Positions 45,437 through 54,456 of a stretch of DNA of 64,000 bases are shown in pieces. The translations under genes were made by a program, and so were the position numbers. The stretch is taken from the NCBI RefSeq assembly GCF_000313755.1, contig NZ_AMZB01000101.1, forward strand, positions 1 to 64,000, written 5' to 3'. Each line of letters starts with the position of its first letter. The stretch's first letter is position 1. The DNA is from Pseudomonas nitroreducens TX1. Lineage in GTDB: Bacteria; Pseudomonadota; Gammaproteobacteria; Pseudomonadales; Pseudomonadaceae. The notes beneath the pieces were generated by a model, which saw nothing but the letters and a program-made list of their open reading frames with translations, ran no database searches and was not told the origin of the DNA.

Positions 45437-46747
45437 TCAGTGTTTCGTCTCGCCTGCATCCGGCTCGCCATCGGAGCGGCCGATGCTCGCTGGCGCCTCC
45501 ACCACCAGCTCCTCCGGCACCTCCTCGACACGCGGGTCCAGCGCAGCCGCCATCGGGCTGACGGTGTCGGGCATGGCCACGTGATGCAGCGGCGCCTCGT
45601 CGACACGGTGCACACCGGTCACGCGCTTGGGCTGCACCCAGAAGATCAGGATCAACGCATAGGCCGACACCAGCATGTAGAACATGCCCGGCCCGAAGTG
45701 GCGCATCATCGCGCCGGCAAACAGCGGGCCGATACAGGCGCCGACGCCGTAAGTGGTCAGCAGCATGGCCGATAGCGCCACCCGCCGGGACTGCTCGACG
45801 TGGTCGTTGCCCAAGGCCACGGCCAGCGGATAGAGGGTGAACAACAGCATGCCGGTGACGAAACCGTTCACCAGCAGCAAGGTGTACGGCAACTCGATCA
45901 GCCCCCACATCGGCACTGCGGCCAGGCACAGCAGCAGGGCGTTGACGCGGATCAGCCAGCTGCGGTTGACGCGGTCGGACAACCAGCCCAACGGCCACTG
46001 AGCGCAGAAGCCGGCGACAATGCACATGCCGACGAAGAAGCTCGACTGCGCGGTGTCCAGGCCGTTGCGCGCTGCATACACCGGCGCCAGGCCATAGAAG
46101 GCGCCGACCATCAGGCCGGCGACGAAGATGGTGCCCAGCGACTGCGGCACGCGCTTCCAGAAGAAGCCGATCTCCAGCGGCGCCGCCACCAGCTTGGCCG
46201 GGTGCACGCGACGGGTCAGCGCCAGCGGGATCAGGCAGGAGGAGAAGCAGATCGCGACCAGCAGCAGCGGCTTGTAATCCAGCGCCGGGCTCAGCGCCAG
46301 CAGGCCCTGGCCGACCACCAGGCCGGCGTCCACCGCCACCATGTAACCGGCGAACACCTTGCCGCGCTGGTGCCCTTCGGCCTGCTCGTTGAGCCAGCTC
46401 TCGATCACCATGTACTGGTTCATCATCACCGCGCCCATGACAAAGCGCAGGACGATCCACACCTCCAGTTGCGAGACCAGCGCGTGGATCAGCACGATCA
46501 CCGTCGCCATGCCGGCACAGGCGACGTAGGAGCGGATGTGGCCGAAGCCGGCGATCAGCTTGTGGCCGAACTTGCCGCCACAGACCAGGCCGAAGTAGTA
46601 AGCCGCCATCAGGCCGCCGACCCAGAGGTCGCTGACGCCTTCCTGGGTCAGGCGCAGGCCCATGTAGGTGGTGAACAGGCCGGAGCCGGCGAGCATCAGC
46701 AGCGTGGCGGTATAGAGTGCAGGGAACGTGACGAGCGGGCTGAACAT
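45437..46747 (-). CDS. MFS transporter
   Basis: A 436-residue transporter of the major facilitator superfamily with about 12 membrane helices. Visible: TLLMLAGSGLFTTYMGLRLTQEGVSDLWVGGLMAAYYFGLVCGGKFGHKLIAGFGHIRSY, where the loop 2-3 motif is modified (GGKFGHKLI instead of GxxxDRxGRR), and GWLSDRVNRSWLI in the second half. The C-terminal 60 residues are acidic and cytoplasmic. The ATG at 46747 (MFSPLVTFPALY) was preferred over the longer open frame. The position matches the PAO1 MFS gene PA4887 upstream of desB. Substrate unknown. Confidence 0.88.
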   Translation of the reverse strand: MFSPLVTFPALYTATLLMLAGSGLFTTYMGLRLTQEGVSDLWVGGLMAAYYFGLVCGGKFGHKLIAGFGHIRSYVACAGMATVIVLIHALVSQLEVWIVLRFVMGAVMMNQYMVIESWLNEQAEGHQRGKVFAGYMVAVDAGLVVGQGLLALSPALDYKPLLLVAICFSSCLIPLALTRRVHPAKLVAAPLEIGFFWKRVPQSLGTIFVAGLMVGAFYGLAPVYAARNGLDTAQSSFFVGMCIVAGFCAQWPLGWLSDRVNRSWLIRVNALLLCLAAVPMWGLIELPYTLLLVNGFVTGMLLFTLYPLAVALGNDHVEQSRRVALSAMLLTTYGVGACIGPLFAGAMMRHFGPGMFYMLVSAYALILIFWVQPKRVTGVHRVDEAPLHHVAMPDTVSPMAAALDPRVEEVPEELVVEAPASIGRSDGEPDAGETKH

Positions 46748-47061
46748 GGCAGGTCCGGCAGCAGAAAGGAACGAAGGGTGTGGCGGCAGAAACCGGCCGT
46801 CCGGACATCGGACAGCGCCGGCGAGGCAAAGATCACATGCCTGCACCGCCAAGCATTATGGTCGGCAGCCGGCCCGCCGGCTATCGGCCGCGCGCCCGCC
46901 GGGACCCGGTCGGGAGATGGCGATCCGCATCCTGCTGCGGGCAATGGGCGGGCGGGTTGCCACCGGTGCGACATCATGACCGTCCATCCGAAAGCAACTT
47001 GTTGAAATTTATTGGAAATACTCAGGTCGTAGGGTGCGTGCAGTTTTCAGGAGAACACCAC
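46748..47061. other. Intergenic region between divergent MFS and small-protein genes
   Basis: A 314-base gap. It is GC-rich with CCGGC-type self-complementary stretches around 46860-46910, then AT-richer from about 46985 to 47030 (TTGTTGAAATTTATTGGAAATA), where a promoter for the rightward gene could lie. No confident -35/-10 pair and no gene was identified. Confidence 0.5.
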
Positions 47062-47277
47062 GTGAACCACGCAACCCGTAGCCTGCGAAAGACCCTTGAC
47101 GCCGTCGCTGCCAACAATGAAGCCACGGCCCTTGAAGTCATGCGGGCGGTCGAACAGGTCCAGGATGACCTGCTCCGACAGAAGCTGCTCAAGGCCGTCC
47201 ATCATCTCAACCTGGACGCCGCCGAACTGCGCGCCCTGCGTGAAGAGATCGCCTCACCGCTGACCCGTCGCGCCTGA
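47062..47277 (+). CDS. Small hypothetical helical protein
   Basis: A 71-residue protein starting at GTG 47062 with CAGGAG 7-8 bases upstream. It is predicted all-helical and charged: RSLRKTLDAVAANNEATALEVMRAVEQVQDDLLRQKLLKAVHHLNLDAAELRALREEI. No family is recognised. It ends 6 bases before the convergent desB stop. The frame is open further upstream but without a better start. Confidence 0.6.
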   Translation: MNHATRSLRKTLDAVAANNEATALEVMRAVEQVQDDLLRQKLLKAVHHLNLDAAELRALREEIASPLTRRA

Positions 47278-47283
47278 TTCGCC

Positions 47284-48360
47284 TCAGGCGATGGCCGGCT
47301 GTGTCGGCCGGCGGTGAACCCAGATGCGCTTGAGCACCGTGGCGAACTGCGCCGACAGCCGGCCGCTGTTATAGGTCTGGCCATAGCGCGCGGCAATCGC
47401 CTGCACCGCCTTCGACAGCTGCGCATAACGGCGCGCCGGCAGGTCCGGATAGAGGTGATGCTCGATCTGGTGGCTGAGGTTGCCGGTAAGGATATGGAAC
47501 AGCGGCCCGCCCTTCAGGTTGCTCGACCCGCGCAACTGGCGCAGGTACCAGTGGCCGCGCGTCTCGCCCTGCAGCACCTCGGGCGGGAACACCGCCGCCT
47601 TTTCGGTGAAGTGGCCGCAGAAGATCACGGTGAAGGTCCACAGGTTGCGCAAGAGGTTGGCGATCACATTGCCCAGCAGCACCGCGCCGAAAGCGCCGGT
47701 GAACAGCCCGAGCAGCGGGAAAACCCCGTAATCCTTCACCCACTGGCGGCCGACCTTGGCGTTGAACTGGCGCAGCAGCGGGCGCAATTCCTCCTTGCTC
47801 ATCCGCCCTTTAACATACTTGTCCAGGCGCAGGTGCTGCACCGCCACGGCGTACTGGAACAGCAGCGCCTGCAACGTCACCCACAGCGGCTGCCAGCGAT
47901 AGAACGGCTTCCATTTCTGCTCGGGGAACAGCCGCACCACGCCATAACCCACGTCGTCGTCCATGCCCAGCACATTGGTGTAGGTGTGATGCACATGGTT
48001 GTGCGTGTGCCGCCAGAAATCCGCGGGGCCGACGATGTCCCACTCGTACTGCCGCCCGGAGAATTCCGGGTCGTTCATCCAGTCGTACTGGCCATGCATG
48101 ACGTTATGGCCCAGTTCCATGTTCTCCAGGATCTTGCCCAGCCCGAGCAGGAAGGTGCCCAGCAGCCAGGTGGGCGGGAACCAGCCGGCCATCAGCAGCG
48201 CGCGGCCACTCCAGCAGCAGAAGCGCACCGCCGCGCGGATGCGGCGGATGTAGCGGGCGTCGCTCTCGCCCAGATCATGCAGGGTGCGCTGGCGCAGGGC
48301 GTCCAGTTCGGCACCGAAGGCTGCCAGCTCGGCAGCGCTGAGGTCGCGGTCTTCACGCAT
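47284..48360 (-). CDS. desB: Acyl-CoA delta-9 fatty acid desaturase DesB
   Basis: A 358-residue membrane desaturase that introduces a double bond into saturated acyl-CoAs taken up from outside. The three histidine boxes are present: HNVMH (in LENMELGHNVMHGQYDW), HTHNHVHH (in FWRHTHNHVHHTYTNVLG) and HQIEHHLYPDLP. Hydrophobic stretches lie between them. The ATG at 48360 (MREDRDLSAAEL) was chosen; the open frame before it reads into desC. It is 20 bases downstream of desC and forms the desCB operon controlled by DesT. Confidence 0.93.
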   Translation of the reverse strand: MREDRDLSAAELAAFGAELDALRQRTLHDLGESDARYIRRIRAAVRFCCWSGRALLMAGWFPPTWLLGTFLLGLGKILENMELGHNVMHGQYDWMNDPEFSGRQYEWDIVGPADFWRHTHNHVHHTYTNVLGMDDDVGYGVVRLFPEQKWKPFYRWQPLWVTLQALLFQYAVAVQHLRLDKYVKGRMSKEELRPLLRQFNAKVGRQWVKDYGVFPLLGLFTGAFGAVLLGNVIANLLRNLWTFTVIFCGHFTEKAAVFPPEVLQGETRGHWYLRQLRGSSNLKGGPLFHILTGNLSHQIEHHLYPDLPARRYAQLSKAVQAIAARYGQTYNSGRLSAQFATVLKRIWVHRRPTQPAIA

Positions 48361-48380
48361 GGCGGTGGCTTCCAGACTAT

Positions 48381-49481
48381 TCAGAGATCGACAGTCAGGT
48401 CGCCCTGGGGCGCGCTGACACAAATGCGGATGGGCTGGCCGGGCTCGCTTAACAGCTCGCCGCTGCGCAGGTCGCGCACGCAGCCGCTGACCAGCGTGCA
48501 GGTACAACGGGTGCAGACGCCCTGGCGGCAGCCATGCACCGGACGCAGTCCATGGGACTCGGCCTGCTCCAGCAGGCTGCGGCGGCTGTCGCCGGCCACC
48601 TGCAGTGCGCTGCGGGCGAAGCGCAGGTTCACGGCTTTCGCCGGTTCGCGGTCGCCCCAGGCCGGCGGACTGAAGCTTTCGACCTGCAGGCTGCGGCTGC
48701 TCGCCCCCAGCGCTTGGCGCACGGTTTCGACAAATCCGCCGGGGCCGCAGACCAGTACGTGGCGACCATCCAGATCGGCCACGTGCTCGCGCTGGAAACG
48801 CCCGGACAGCTCGCCCTCCAGCGCGGCATCGCCGCTCAGTGCCCAGCGCAGCTCGAGGTTGGGGTATTGCCGCGCCAGCGCTTGAAGGCCCTCGACGAAG
48901 GCCTTCTGGCCGTGCTGGCGGACGTAGTGCAGCAGCGTGACAGGGCCGCCGTAACCGCGCGTCAGTGCCTCGCGCAGCAGACCGAGCAAGGGTGTCAGAC
49001 CACTGCCTGCGGCCAGCAGCAGCACCCCCTGGTCATCGGTCGGCCAGCTCAGGTCGCCGTCCGCCTGGCCAAGCTCCAGCATTTCGCCGACGCACAGTTG
49101 TTGCAGCAGGAAAGTGGAAATCCGTCCGCCCGGTTGCCGCTTCACCGCGAACTCCAGGCAACCGTCCTCGGCGATCCGGGTGAGACTGTAGCTGCGGCTG
49201 TGGCGCACACCGTCGCGCTCGACGAACAGCTGCAGGTGTTGGCCAGGCCGCGCGCCGCGCCAGTGCGCGTTGGGGCGCAGGCGCAGTTCGAGCATGTCGT
49301 CCGCCACCCACCGCCGCGCCTCGACCCGCGCGAACACCCGGCGCAACGACCAGCCACGGTTGCACACGCGCAGCACGGCATCTACATCCGACTCGCGCAG
49401 CCACTGGCTATGCACCAGCGCGCGAAGCGGCGACAGCAGGGGCGAGATGAAACGCAGGCCCTCGAAGGGAAGCAGGGACAT
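48381..49481 (-). CDS. desC: Desaturase electron-transfer oxidoreductase DesC
   Basis: A 366-residue flavin/ferredoxin reductase that passes NADPH electrons to DesB. The FAD part has HSRSYSLTR, the NAD(P)H-binding part has VLLLAAGSGLTPLLGLLREAL and HVLVCGPGGFVETV, and the C-terminal plant-type [2Fe-2S] domain has GCRQGVCTRCTCTLVSG with a later partner Cys (RICVS). The ATG at 49481 (MSLLPFEGLRF) was preferred because the alternative at 49505 lies inside an operator-like palindrome (49497-49514). It is divergent from desT. Confidence 0.92.
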   Translation of the reverse strand: MSLLPFEGLRFISPLLSPLRALVHSQWLRESDVDAVLRVCNRGWSLRRVFARVEARRWVADDMLELRLRPNAHWRGARPGQHLQLFVERDGVRHSRSYSLTRIAEDGCLEFAVKRQPGGRISTFLLQQLCVGEMLELGQADGDLSWPTDDQGVLLLAAGSGLTPLLGLLREALTRGYGGPVTLLHYVRQHGQKAFVEGLQALARQYPNLELRWALSGDAALEGELSGRFQREHVADLDGRHVLVCGPGGFVETVRQALGASSRSLQVESFSPPAWGDREPAKAVNLRFARSALQVAGDSRRSLLEQAESHGLRPVHGCRQGVCTRCTCTLVSGCVRDLRSGELLSEPGQPIRICVSAPQGDLTVDL

Positions 49482-49496
49482 GAAGGCGTACCAAAC

Positions 49497-49514
49497 AGTA
49501 AACATGTGTTCACT
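49497..49514. promoter_or_regulatory. DesT-type operator, copy proximal to desC
   Basis: AGTAAACATGTGTTCACT is an 18-base near-palindrome (14 of 18 positions symmetric). It shares AACAT-N-TGTTCACT-type halves with the second site 43 bases away. It overlaps the upstream alternative desC start. Confidence 0.65.
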
Positions 49515-49539
49515 TAAAATCGCACGACCCGAACTTTTC

Positions 49540-49557
49540 AGTCAACATCTGTTCACT
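49540..49557. promoter_or_regulatory. DesT-type operator, copy proximal to desT
   Basis: AGTCAACATCTGTTCACT (reverse AGTGAACAGATGTTGACT) is an 18-base near-palindrome of the form reported upstream of P. aeruginosa desCB for DesT. It lies in the middle of the desC-desT divergent region, so DesT can control both directions. Confidence 0.75.
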
Positions 49558-49635
49558 GTAATGATCAGGAACCTCCCCGGCGCCGGCTCGCATTTGCTAG
49601 AGTGCCTGCGCCTTCGCCTTGGATAGCAGTGCCTC

Positions 49636-50271
49636 ATGTCCACTCCCCGCGCCGAACAGAAACAACAGACCCGCCTGGCCCTGATGGATGCCGCGCGCAG
49701 CCTGATGGACAGCGGCCGCGGCTTCGGCAGCCTGAGCCTGCGGGAAGTGGCGAAGGCGGCAGGCATCGTGCCTGCCGGGTTCTACCGGCACTTCACCGAC
49801 ATGGACCAGCTCGGCCTCGCCCTGGTCGCCGACGTCGACGAGACCTTCCGCAAAACCCTGCGCGTGGTGCGCCACAACGAGTTCGAGCTGGGTGGCGTGA
49901 TCGAGGCCTCGGTGCGCATCTTCCTTGACGCGGTGACTGCCAACCGCACCCAGTTCCTTTTTCTCGCCCGCGAGCAATACGGCGGCTCGCACCCGATCCG
50001 CCAGGCCGTGGGCGAGCTGCGCCAGCGCATCACCGACGACCTCGCCGCCGACCTTGTGCTGCTCAACAAGCTGCCGCACCTCACCGCCCAGGACATCGAC
50101 GTGATCGCCGACCTGGTGGTGAAGACCGTGTTCGCCACCCTTCCCGAGCTGATCGACCCGCCGGCCGACAGCCTGCCAACGCACCTTTCACCCCAGGCCA
50201 AGATCACCCAGCAGCTGCGCTTCATCATGATCGGCGCCAAGCACTGGACCGGCATCGGCTCGCGGCCCTGA
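49636..50271 (+). CDS. desT: TetR-family regulator DesT
   Basis: A 211-residue TetR-type repressor that senses the ratio of unsaturated to saturated acyl-CoAs and represses desCB. The N-terminal helix-turn-helix is LREVAKAAGIVPAGFYRHFTDMDQLGLALV (about residues 35-65). The ligand domain runs to the C-terminus. It is divergent from desC with two palindromes between them, exactly as for P. aeruginosa DesT (PA4890). A start a few codons later is possible but MSTPRAEQKQQTR fits the family. Confidence 0.94.
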   Translation: MSTPRAEQKQQTRLALMDAARSLMDSGRGFGSLSLREVAKAAGIVPAGFYRHFTDMDQLGLALVADVDETFRKTLRVVRHNEFELGGVIEASVRIFLDAVTANRTQFLFLAREQYGGSHPIRQAVGELRQRITDDLAADLVLLNKLPHLTAQDIDVIADLVVKTVFATLPELIDPPADSLPTHLSPQAKITQQLRFIMIGAKHWTGIGSRP

Positions 50272-50296
50272 GCCAGCCCCTTCGCACCCTGCCCGA

Positions 50297-50392
50297 CCTG
50301 TAGAAGCGAGCTTGCTCGCGAAACCTGTAGAAGCGAGCTTGCTCGCGAACAAATTCTGCAGTGAAGCGGTTCGCGAGCTTGCTCGCTGCTGG
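50297..50392. repeat. REP cluster: tandem 27-base duplication plus an inverted copy
   Basis: CTGTAGAAGCGAGCTTGCTC occurs twice in direct repeat at 27-base distance (50298 and 50325), both of the GTAGGAGCGAGC family with the first GG changed to A. An inverted partial copy (GGTTCGCGAGCTTGCTCGC) follows at 50368-50386. The direct duplication is unlike the inverted pairs elsewhere in the window. Confidence 0.88.
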
Positions 50393-50417
50393 AAAGATCC
50401 GCACCGCCCCGCCTTGG

Positions 50418-50438
50418 TGCGCACCGTTTTCGTGCGCA
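50418..50438 (+). promoter_or_regulatory. NtrC site upstream of ureE
   Basis: TGCGCAC-N7-GTGCGCA is a perfect 7-base palindrome containing the exact NtrC core GCAC-N7-GTGC. It overlaps a second GGTGCGCACC palindrome at 50416-50425. It is 80 bases upstream of the sigma-54 promoter. Confidence 0.7.
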
Positions 50439-50517
50439 CCATCGTCGGGCGCGCACGCCATTCCTGATCGTTCGGACAAGCGCTCCAGCCCGCGCCAAGC
50501 CTGACGGCTACCCACGC

Positions 50518-50533
50518 TGGCAAGCCCCTTGCT
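50518..50533 (+). promoter_or_regulatory. Sigma-54 promoter of ureE
   Basis: TGGCAAGCCCCTTGCT matches TGGCACG-N4-TTGCW with a single change (C to A at the sixth base). The -12 GC lies 35 bases before the ureE ATG, the same distance as in the ureD promoter. Confidence 0.82.
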
Positions 50534-50566
50534 GTAGCACCGCCATTGCTACTGCCGGACGCTGCC

Positions 50567-51067
50567 ATGCTGGTCATTCATCAACGAATCGAACCCCGCG
50601 AACACTGGGACGCCGAGTTGCGCCTGAACTACGAGGCGCGCAGCAAGAGCCGCCTGCGCTGCTTCACCCTTACCGGTGAAGACGTCGGCCTGTTCCTCGA
50701 GCGCGGCCAGTCGCCGCTGGCCGACGGCGAGTGCCTGCTGGCCAACGATGGCCGCGTGGTACGCGTCTGCGCGGCGCCCGAGAAATTGCTGCACGTCACC
50801 TGCGCCAACGCCCGCGAGCTGAACCGCGCGGCCTATCACCTGGGCAACCGCCACGTCGCGCTGCAGGTCGGCGAGGGCTGGCTGCGCCTGCTCGACGACT
50901 ACGTGCTCAAGGCCATGCTCGACCAGCTCGGTGCCACCGTGGAGGCCATCGAAGCCCCCTTCCAGCCCGAGCACGGGGCCTATGGCGGCGGACATCACCA
51001 CTCGCACCATGGCGAGGAAGAGTTCAACTACGCGCCGAAGCTGCACCAGTTCGGAGTGCGGTTGTGA
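50567..51067 (+). CDS. ureE: Urease nickel metallochaperone UreE
   Basis: A 166-residue nickel-binding protein that supplies UreG/UreDFH. It starts MLVIHQRIEPRE, has the peptide-binding domain (LRCFTLTGEDVGLFLERGQ) and the metal-binding domain with NRAAYHLGNRHVALQVGEGWLRLLDDYVLKAML. The C-terminal His-rich tail HGAYGGGHHHSHHGEEEF can bind extra nickel. The ATG at 50567 was preferred over 50546, which would place the start closer to the promoter. It is the first gene of the ureEFG unit. Confidence 0.95.
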   Translation: MLVIHQRIEPREHWDAELRLNYEARSKSRLRCFTLTGEDVGLFLERGQSPLADGECLLANDGRVVRVCAAPEKLLHVTCANARELNRAAYHLGNRHVALQVGEGWLRLLDDYVLKAMLDQLGATVEAIEAPFQPEHGAYGGGHHHSHHGEEEFNYAPKLHQFGVRL

Positions 51068-51142
51068 TGCTCCTGCGCGAGTGTCCTGCCCTCTCCCGGA
51101 GGGAGAGGAGGCAGATCGGCGCACCTGCACAGGCCGTCGCCC

Positions 51143-51820
51143 ATGGCTGAATCTTCGAGCGCCTGGGCGCTGCTGCGCCTGGCCAGCCCGCAGTTGCCCA
51201 TCGGCGGCTACAGCTACTCGCAAGGGCTGGAAAGCGCCATCGACCAGGGCCAGGTGAAGGACGCCGATGAAGCTCGCACCTGGCTCGCCGATCAACTGCA
51301 TCTCAACCTCGCGCGCTTCGAAGGCCCGCTGCTGGCCGAATTGCTGCGCGCCGCGCAGAGCGCCGACTGGGACGCCCTGCGCGATGCCGCCGAGCGCCAT
51401 CGCGCCAGCCGCGAAACCCGCGAGCTGGGGCTGGAGAACCGGCAGATGGGCTTCTCCCTCGGCCAGTTGCTCGAAGCCCTGCCCGAGCTGGACGAACCCG
51501 CTCGCCTGTGGCTCGCCGAGCAGGCCGAACCCTCCTTCGCCGCCGCCTGGGCGCTGGCCGCCCGCGCCTGGGGGCTTTCCCCGGAACAGGCCCTCGGTGC
51601 CTGGCTGTGGAGCTGGCTGGAGAACCAGCTGGCGGTGCTGATGAAAACCCTGCCGCTGGGCCAGCTGGCCGCGCAGAAGCTCACCTCGCACTTGCTTCCC
51701 GAGCTCGACGCCGCCTGCCGGGCCGCGCTGGAAAACGATCCCCACGGCGGCGCGCCCTTCGGCCTGGCGCTGGCCAGCATGAACCACGAAACCCAATACA
51801 GCCGTCTGTTCCGCTCCTAG
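51143..51820 (+). CDS. ureF: Urease accessory protein UreF
   Basis: A 225-residue all-helical accessory protein that joins UreD and UreG in nickel insertion. The N-terminal [25 protein letters not shown] is the family signature, and the C-terminal [14 protein letters not shown] is the UreG-interacting tail. The gap of 75 bases after ureE contains a degenerate GGGAGAGG hairpin at 51089-51109. ureG starts 10 bases after its stop. Confidence 0.96.
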   Translation: MAESSSAWALLRLASPQLPIGGYSYSQGLESAIDQGQVKDADEARTWLADQLHLNLARFEGPLLAELLRAAQSADWDALRDAAERHRASRETRELGLENRQMGFSLGQLLEALPELDEPARLWLAEQAEPSFAAAWALAARAWGLSPEQALGAWLWSWLENQLAVLMKTLPLGQLAAQKLTSHLLPELDAACRAALENDPHGGAPFGLALASMNHETQYSRLFRS

Positions 51821-51830
51821 GAGAACTGCC

Positions 51831-52445
<615 letters not shown>

Positions 52446-52465
52446 ACAGACCCACAGACCAAGGA

Positions 52466-53044
52466 ATGACCATGACCCTGCGTAAAGCCCTCTACAGCAT
52501 CGCACTGTTCCTCACCCCGGCGGTGGCCTTCGCCCATCCCGGCCACGGCGACCATGGCCTGATCGCCGGCTTGGCACACCCCGTCACCGGTCTCGATCAC
52601 TTGCTGGCGATGTTCGCCGTCGGCCTCTGGGCGGCGCAGCAGCGAGGCGCGGCGCGACTGGCGCTGCCGTGCACCTTCGTCGCGGCCATGCTGGTGGGCG
52701 GGCTGCTCGGCTTCGAGGGGCTGCAGGTGCCGTTCATGGAGACCGGCATTGCCGCTTCGGTACTGGCGCTGGGCCTGTGCGTGTCGCTGGCGGTGCGTCC
52801 GCCGCTGTTGCTGGCGATGGGCGCGACGGCGCTGTTCGCCCTCGCCCACGGGGTGGCGCACGGGCTGGAACTGCCGGACCTGAGCAGCCCGTGGCTGTAT
52901 GCCGCCGGCTTCGTTGGTGCGACCGCCGCGCTGCATGCAGCGGGTTATGGTCTGGTTCGCGTGCTGCCGCAGGCCGCGGCGCCGCTGGTGCGTTTCGCTG
53001 GCCTGGCCTCGGCCGGCGCCGGGGCGTGGCTGCTGGCGGGCTGA
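52466..53044 (+). CDS. HupE/UreJ-family membrane protein
   Basis: A 192-residue polytopic protein with a signal peptide ending AFAHPGHGDHG and six or so hydrophobic helices, including the family block HPVTGLDHLLAMFAVGLWAAQ and LFALAHGVAHGLELP. HupE/UreJ proteins are regarded as nickel permeases serving hydrogenase or urease. The His-rich mature start (HPGHGDHG) is typical. The position right after ureG supports nickel supply for urease. The first ATG at 52466 and a second at 52472 are both possible. Confidence 0.9.
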   Translation: MTMTLRKALYSIALFLTPAVAFAHPGHGDHGLIAGLAHPVTGLDHLLAMFAVGLWAAQQRGAARLALPCTFVAAMLVGGLLGFEGLQVPFMETGIAASVLALGLCVSLAVRPPLLLAMGATALFALAHGVAHGLELPDLSSPWLYAAGFVGATAALHAAGYGLVRVLPQAAAPLVRFAGLASAGAGAWLLAG

Positions 53045-53103
53045 GCCGCCGCCATCGGGCTGGCGAGGCAACCCGCTCGCCAGCCACACCCCCCTGCGTG
53101 CCG

Positions 53104-54360
53104 TCAGAGTGAAATCGGGTAGTTGAAGATCAACCGGGTCTGATCGAAATCGCTGTTGAAGCTGCGTCGGTTGCTGGCGTGGTTGACCCTCACATTGAGC
53201 TTCTTCAGCACCCCGCTCTGCACCGTGTAGCCCAGCTCCACGTCGCGCTCCCATTCCTTGCCGCCGCTGCCCGCCTTGGTGGTGGCATTGTCGCCCTTGC
53301 CGTAGCGCACCATGCTCACCAGGCCCGGCACGCCCACGGCGACGAAGTCATAGTCATAGCGCACCTGCCAGGAGCGCTCGTCCTCGTTGGTGAAGTTGCC
53401 GTTGAACATGTCATTGCCCATCGTCCGTCCGCTACTGCCATAGACCGACTGCCACATGCCGGTGCCACCGACCTTCTGCAGGCCAAGGTACACCGTGTGC
53501 CCGCCACGATTGGCCGAGAGCAGCGCGTAGGCAGTGTGGCTGTCGATGTCACCGGCCAGGGCGCGGCCATCGTCGCGGTCGAAGAACAGGCCGAGGTTGG
53601 CGCCCAGCACCCAGTCGCCCACCGGCTGCTTGTGCAGCAGGTTGAAGTAGCGCTGGGTGTAGATGTCCTCCAACTGCGCATACCAGGCGCCGACCAGGGT
53701 GCGCTGGTCGTTGAAGCGGTACTCCGCGCCGGCATAGTTGAAGGCGTCGGACTTCGCCGTCGGCGCCGACCACGAGGACAGGTCCTGCAGGTCTGCCGAG
53801 TTGCGCAGGCTGACCTGGTCGTAGCGCCCGCCGTACAGGCTCATGCCTTCCCACTCTCGCGACACCAGCGCGGCGCCACGGAAGGTCTGCGGCAACAGGC
53901 GACCGTCGTCATAGCGCAGAACCGGGATATCCGGGAGCATCTCGCCGATCTTCAACTCGCTGGCCGACAGCCGCAGCTTCGCCGCCACCGCCACGCGGCC
54001 GTACTCGTCCGCGGCCTTGCCGTCGTCATGTACCGGCAGCAATTCGGAACCGCTCTGGTCGCGACTGCTGTTCAGCTTCACGCCGTACAGGCCCAGGGCA
54101 TCGACGCCGAAACCCAGCGTGCCACGGGTATAGCCGGAGGTGAACTTGAGAATGAAGCCCTGTGCCCACTCGTTGACCAGGCTCTTGCCGGCGTTGTGGT
54201 CGCGGAAGTCGCGGTTGAAGGCATAGTTGCGCAGCACCAGGTCGGTGCGCGCGTCCTCGAAGAAACCACCCTCCTCGGCGGCCTGGGCGTAGCTGCAGGC
54301 CAGGAGCGGCAGGGTCGCGCAGGCGAGGGACGGCAATACGCGGGTATGACGGCTGATCAT
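53104..54360 (-). CDS. OprD-family porin (OpdK-like, aromatic acid uptake)
   Basis: A 418-residue outer-membrane porin of the OprD family. The signal peptide ends SYAQA, the mature start is AEEGGFFEDARTDLVLRNYAFNRDFRD, typical of OprD, and the protein ends with Leu after LIFNYPI. The order porin-dehydrogenase-permease-mdlC matches PA4898 (opdK) to PA4901 in PAO1, where OpdK takes up vanillate and related aromatic acids. It is the last gene of the leftward operon, so benzoylformate or vanillate is a likely substrate. OprD paralogs are numerous, hence no symbol is given. Confidence 0.88.
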   Translation of the reverse strand: MISRHTRVLPSLACATLPLLACSYAQAAEEGGFFEDARTDLVLRNYAFNRDFRDHNAGKSLVNEWAQGFILKFTSGYTRGTLGFGVDALGLYGVKLNSSRDQSGSELLPVHDDGKAADEYGRVAVAAKLRLSASELKIGEMLPDIPVLRYDDGRLLPQTFRGAALVSREWEGMSLYGGRYDQVSLRNSADLQDLSSWSAPTAKSDAFNYAGAEYRFNDQRTLVGAWYAQLEDIYTQRYFNLLHKQPVGDWVLGANLGLFFDRDDGRALAGDIDSHTAYALLSANRGGHTVYLGLQKVGGTGMWQSVYGSSGRTMGNDMFNGNFTNEDERSWQVRYDYDFVAVGVPGLVSMVRYGKGDNATTKAGSGGKEWERDVELGYTVQSGVLKKLNVRVNHASNRRSFNSDFDQTRLIFNYPISL

Positions 54361-54456
54361 TGTTATTGTTCTCCGTTTTTTCAGGGATGCAGCGACCCGG
54401 GACGCGTCCGCGTGGACACGCCCAGAGCTGAATTCGCAGCGTTGCCGGTCAGGCGA

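Noticed and set aside
45339-46829. A 496-codon minus-strand frame overlapping the MFS gene in another frame
   Set aside because: Arg/Gly/Pro-rich and without membrane segments, whereas the alternative frame in the same strand gives a complete 12-helix MFS protein.
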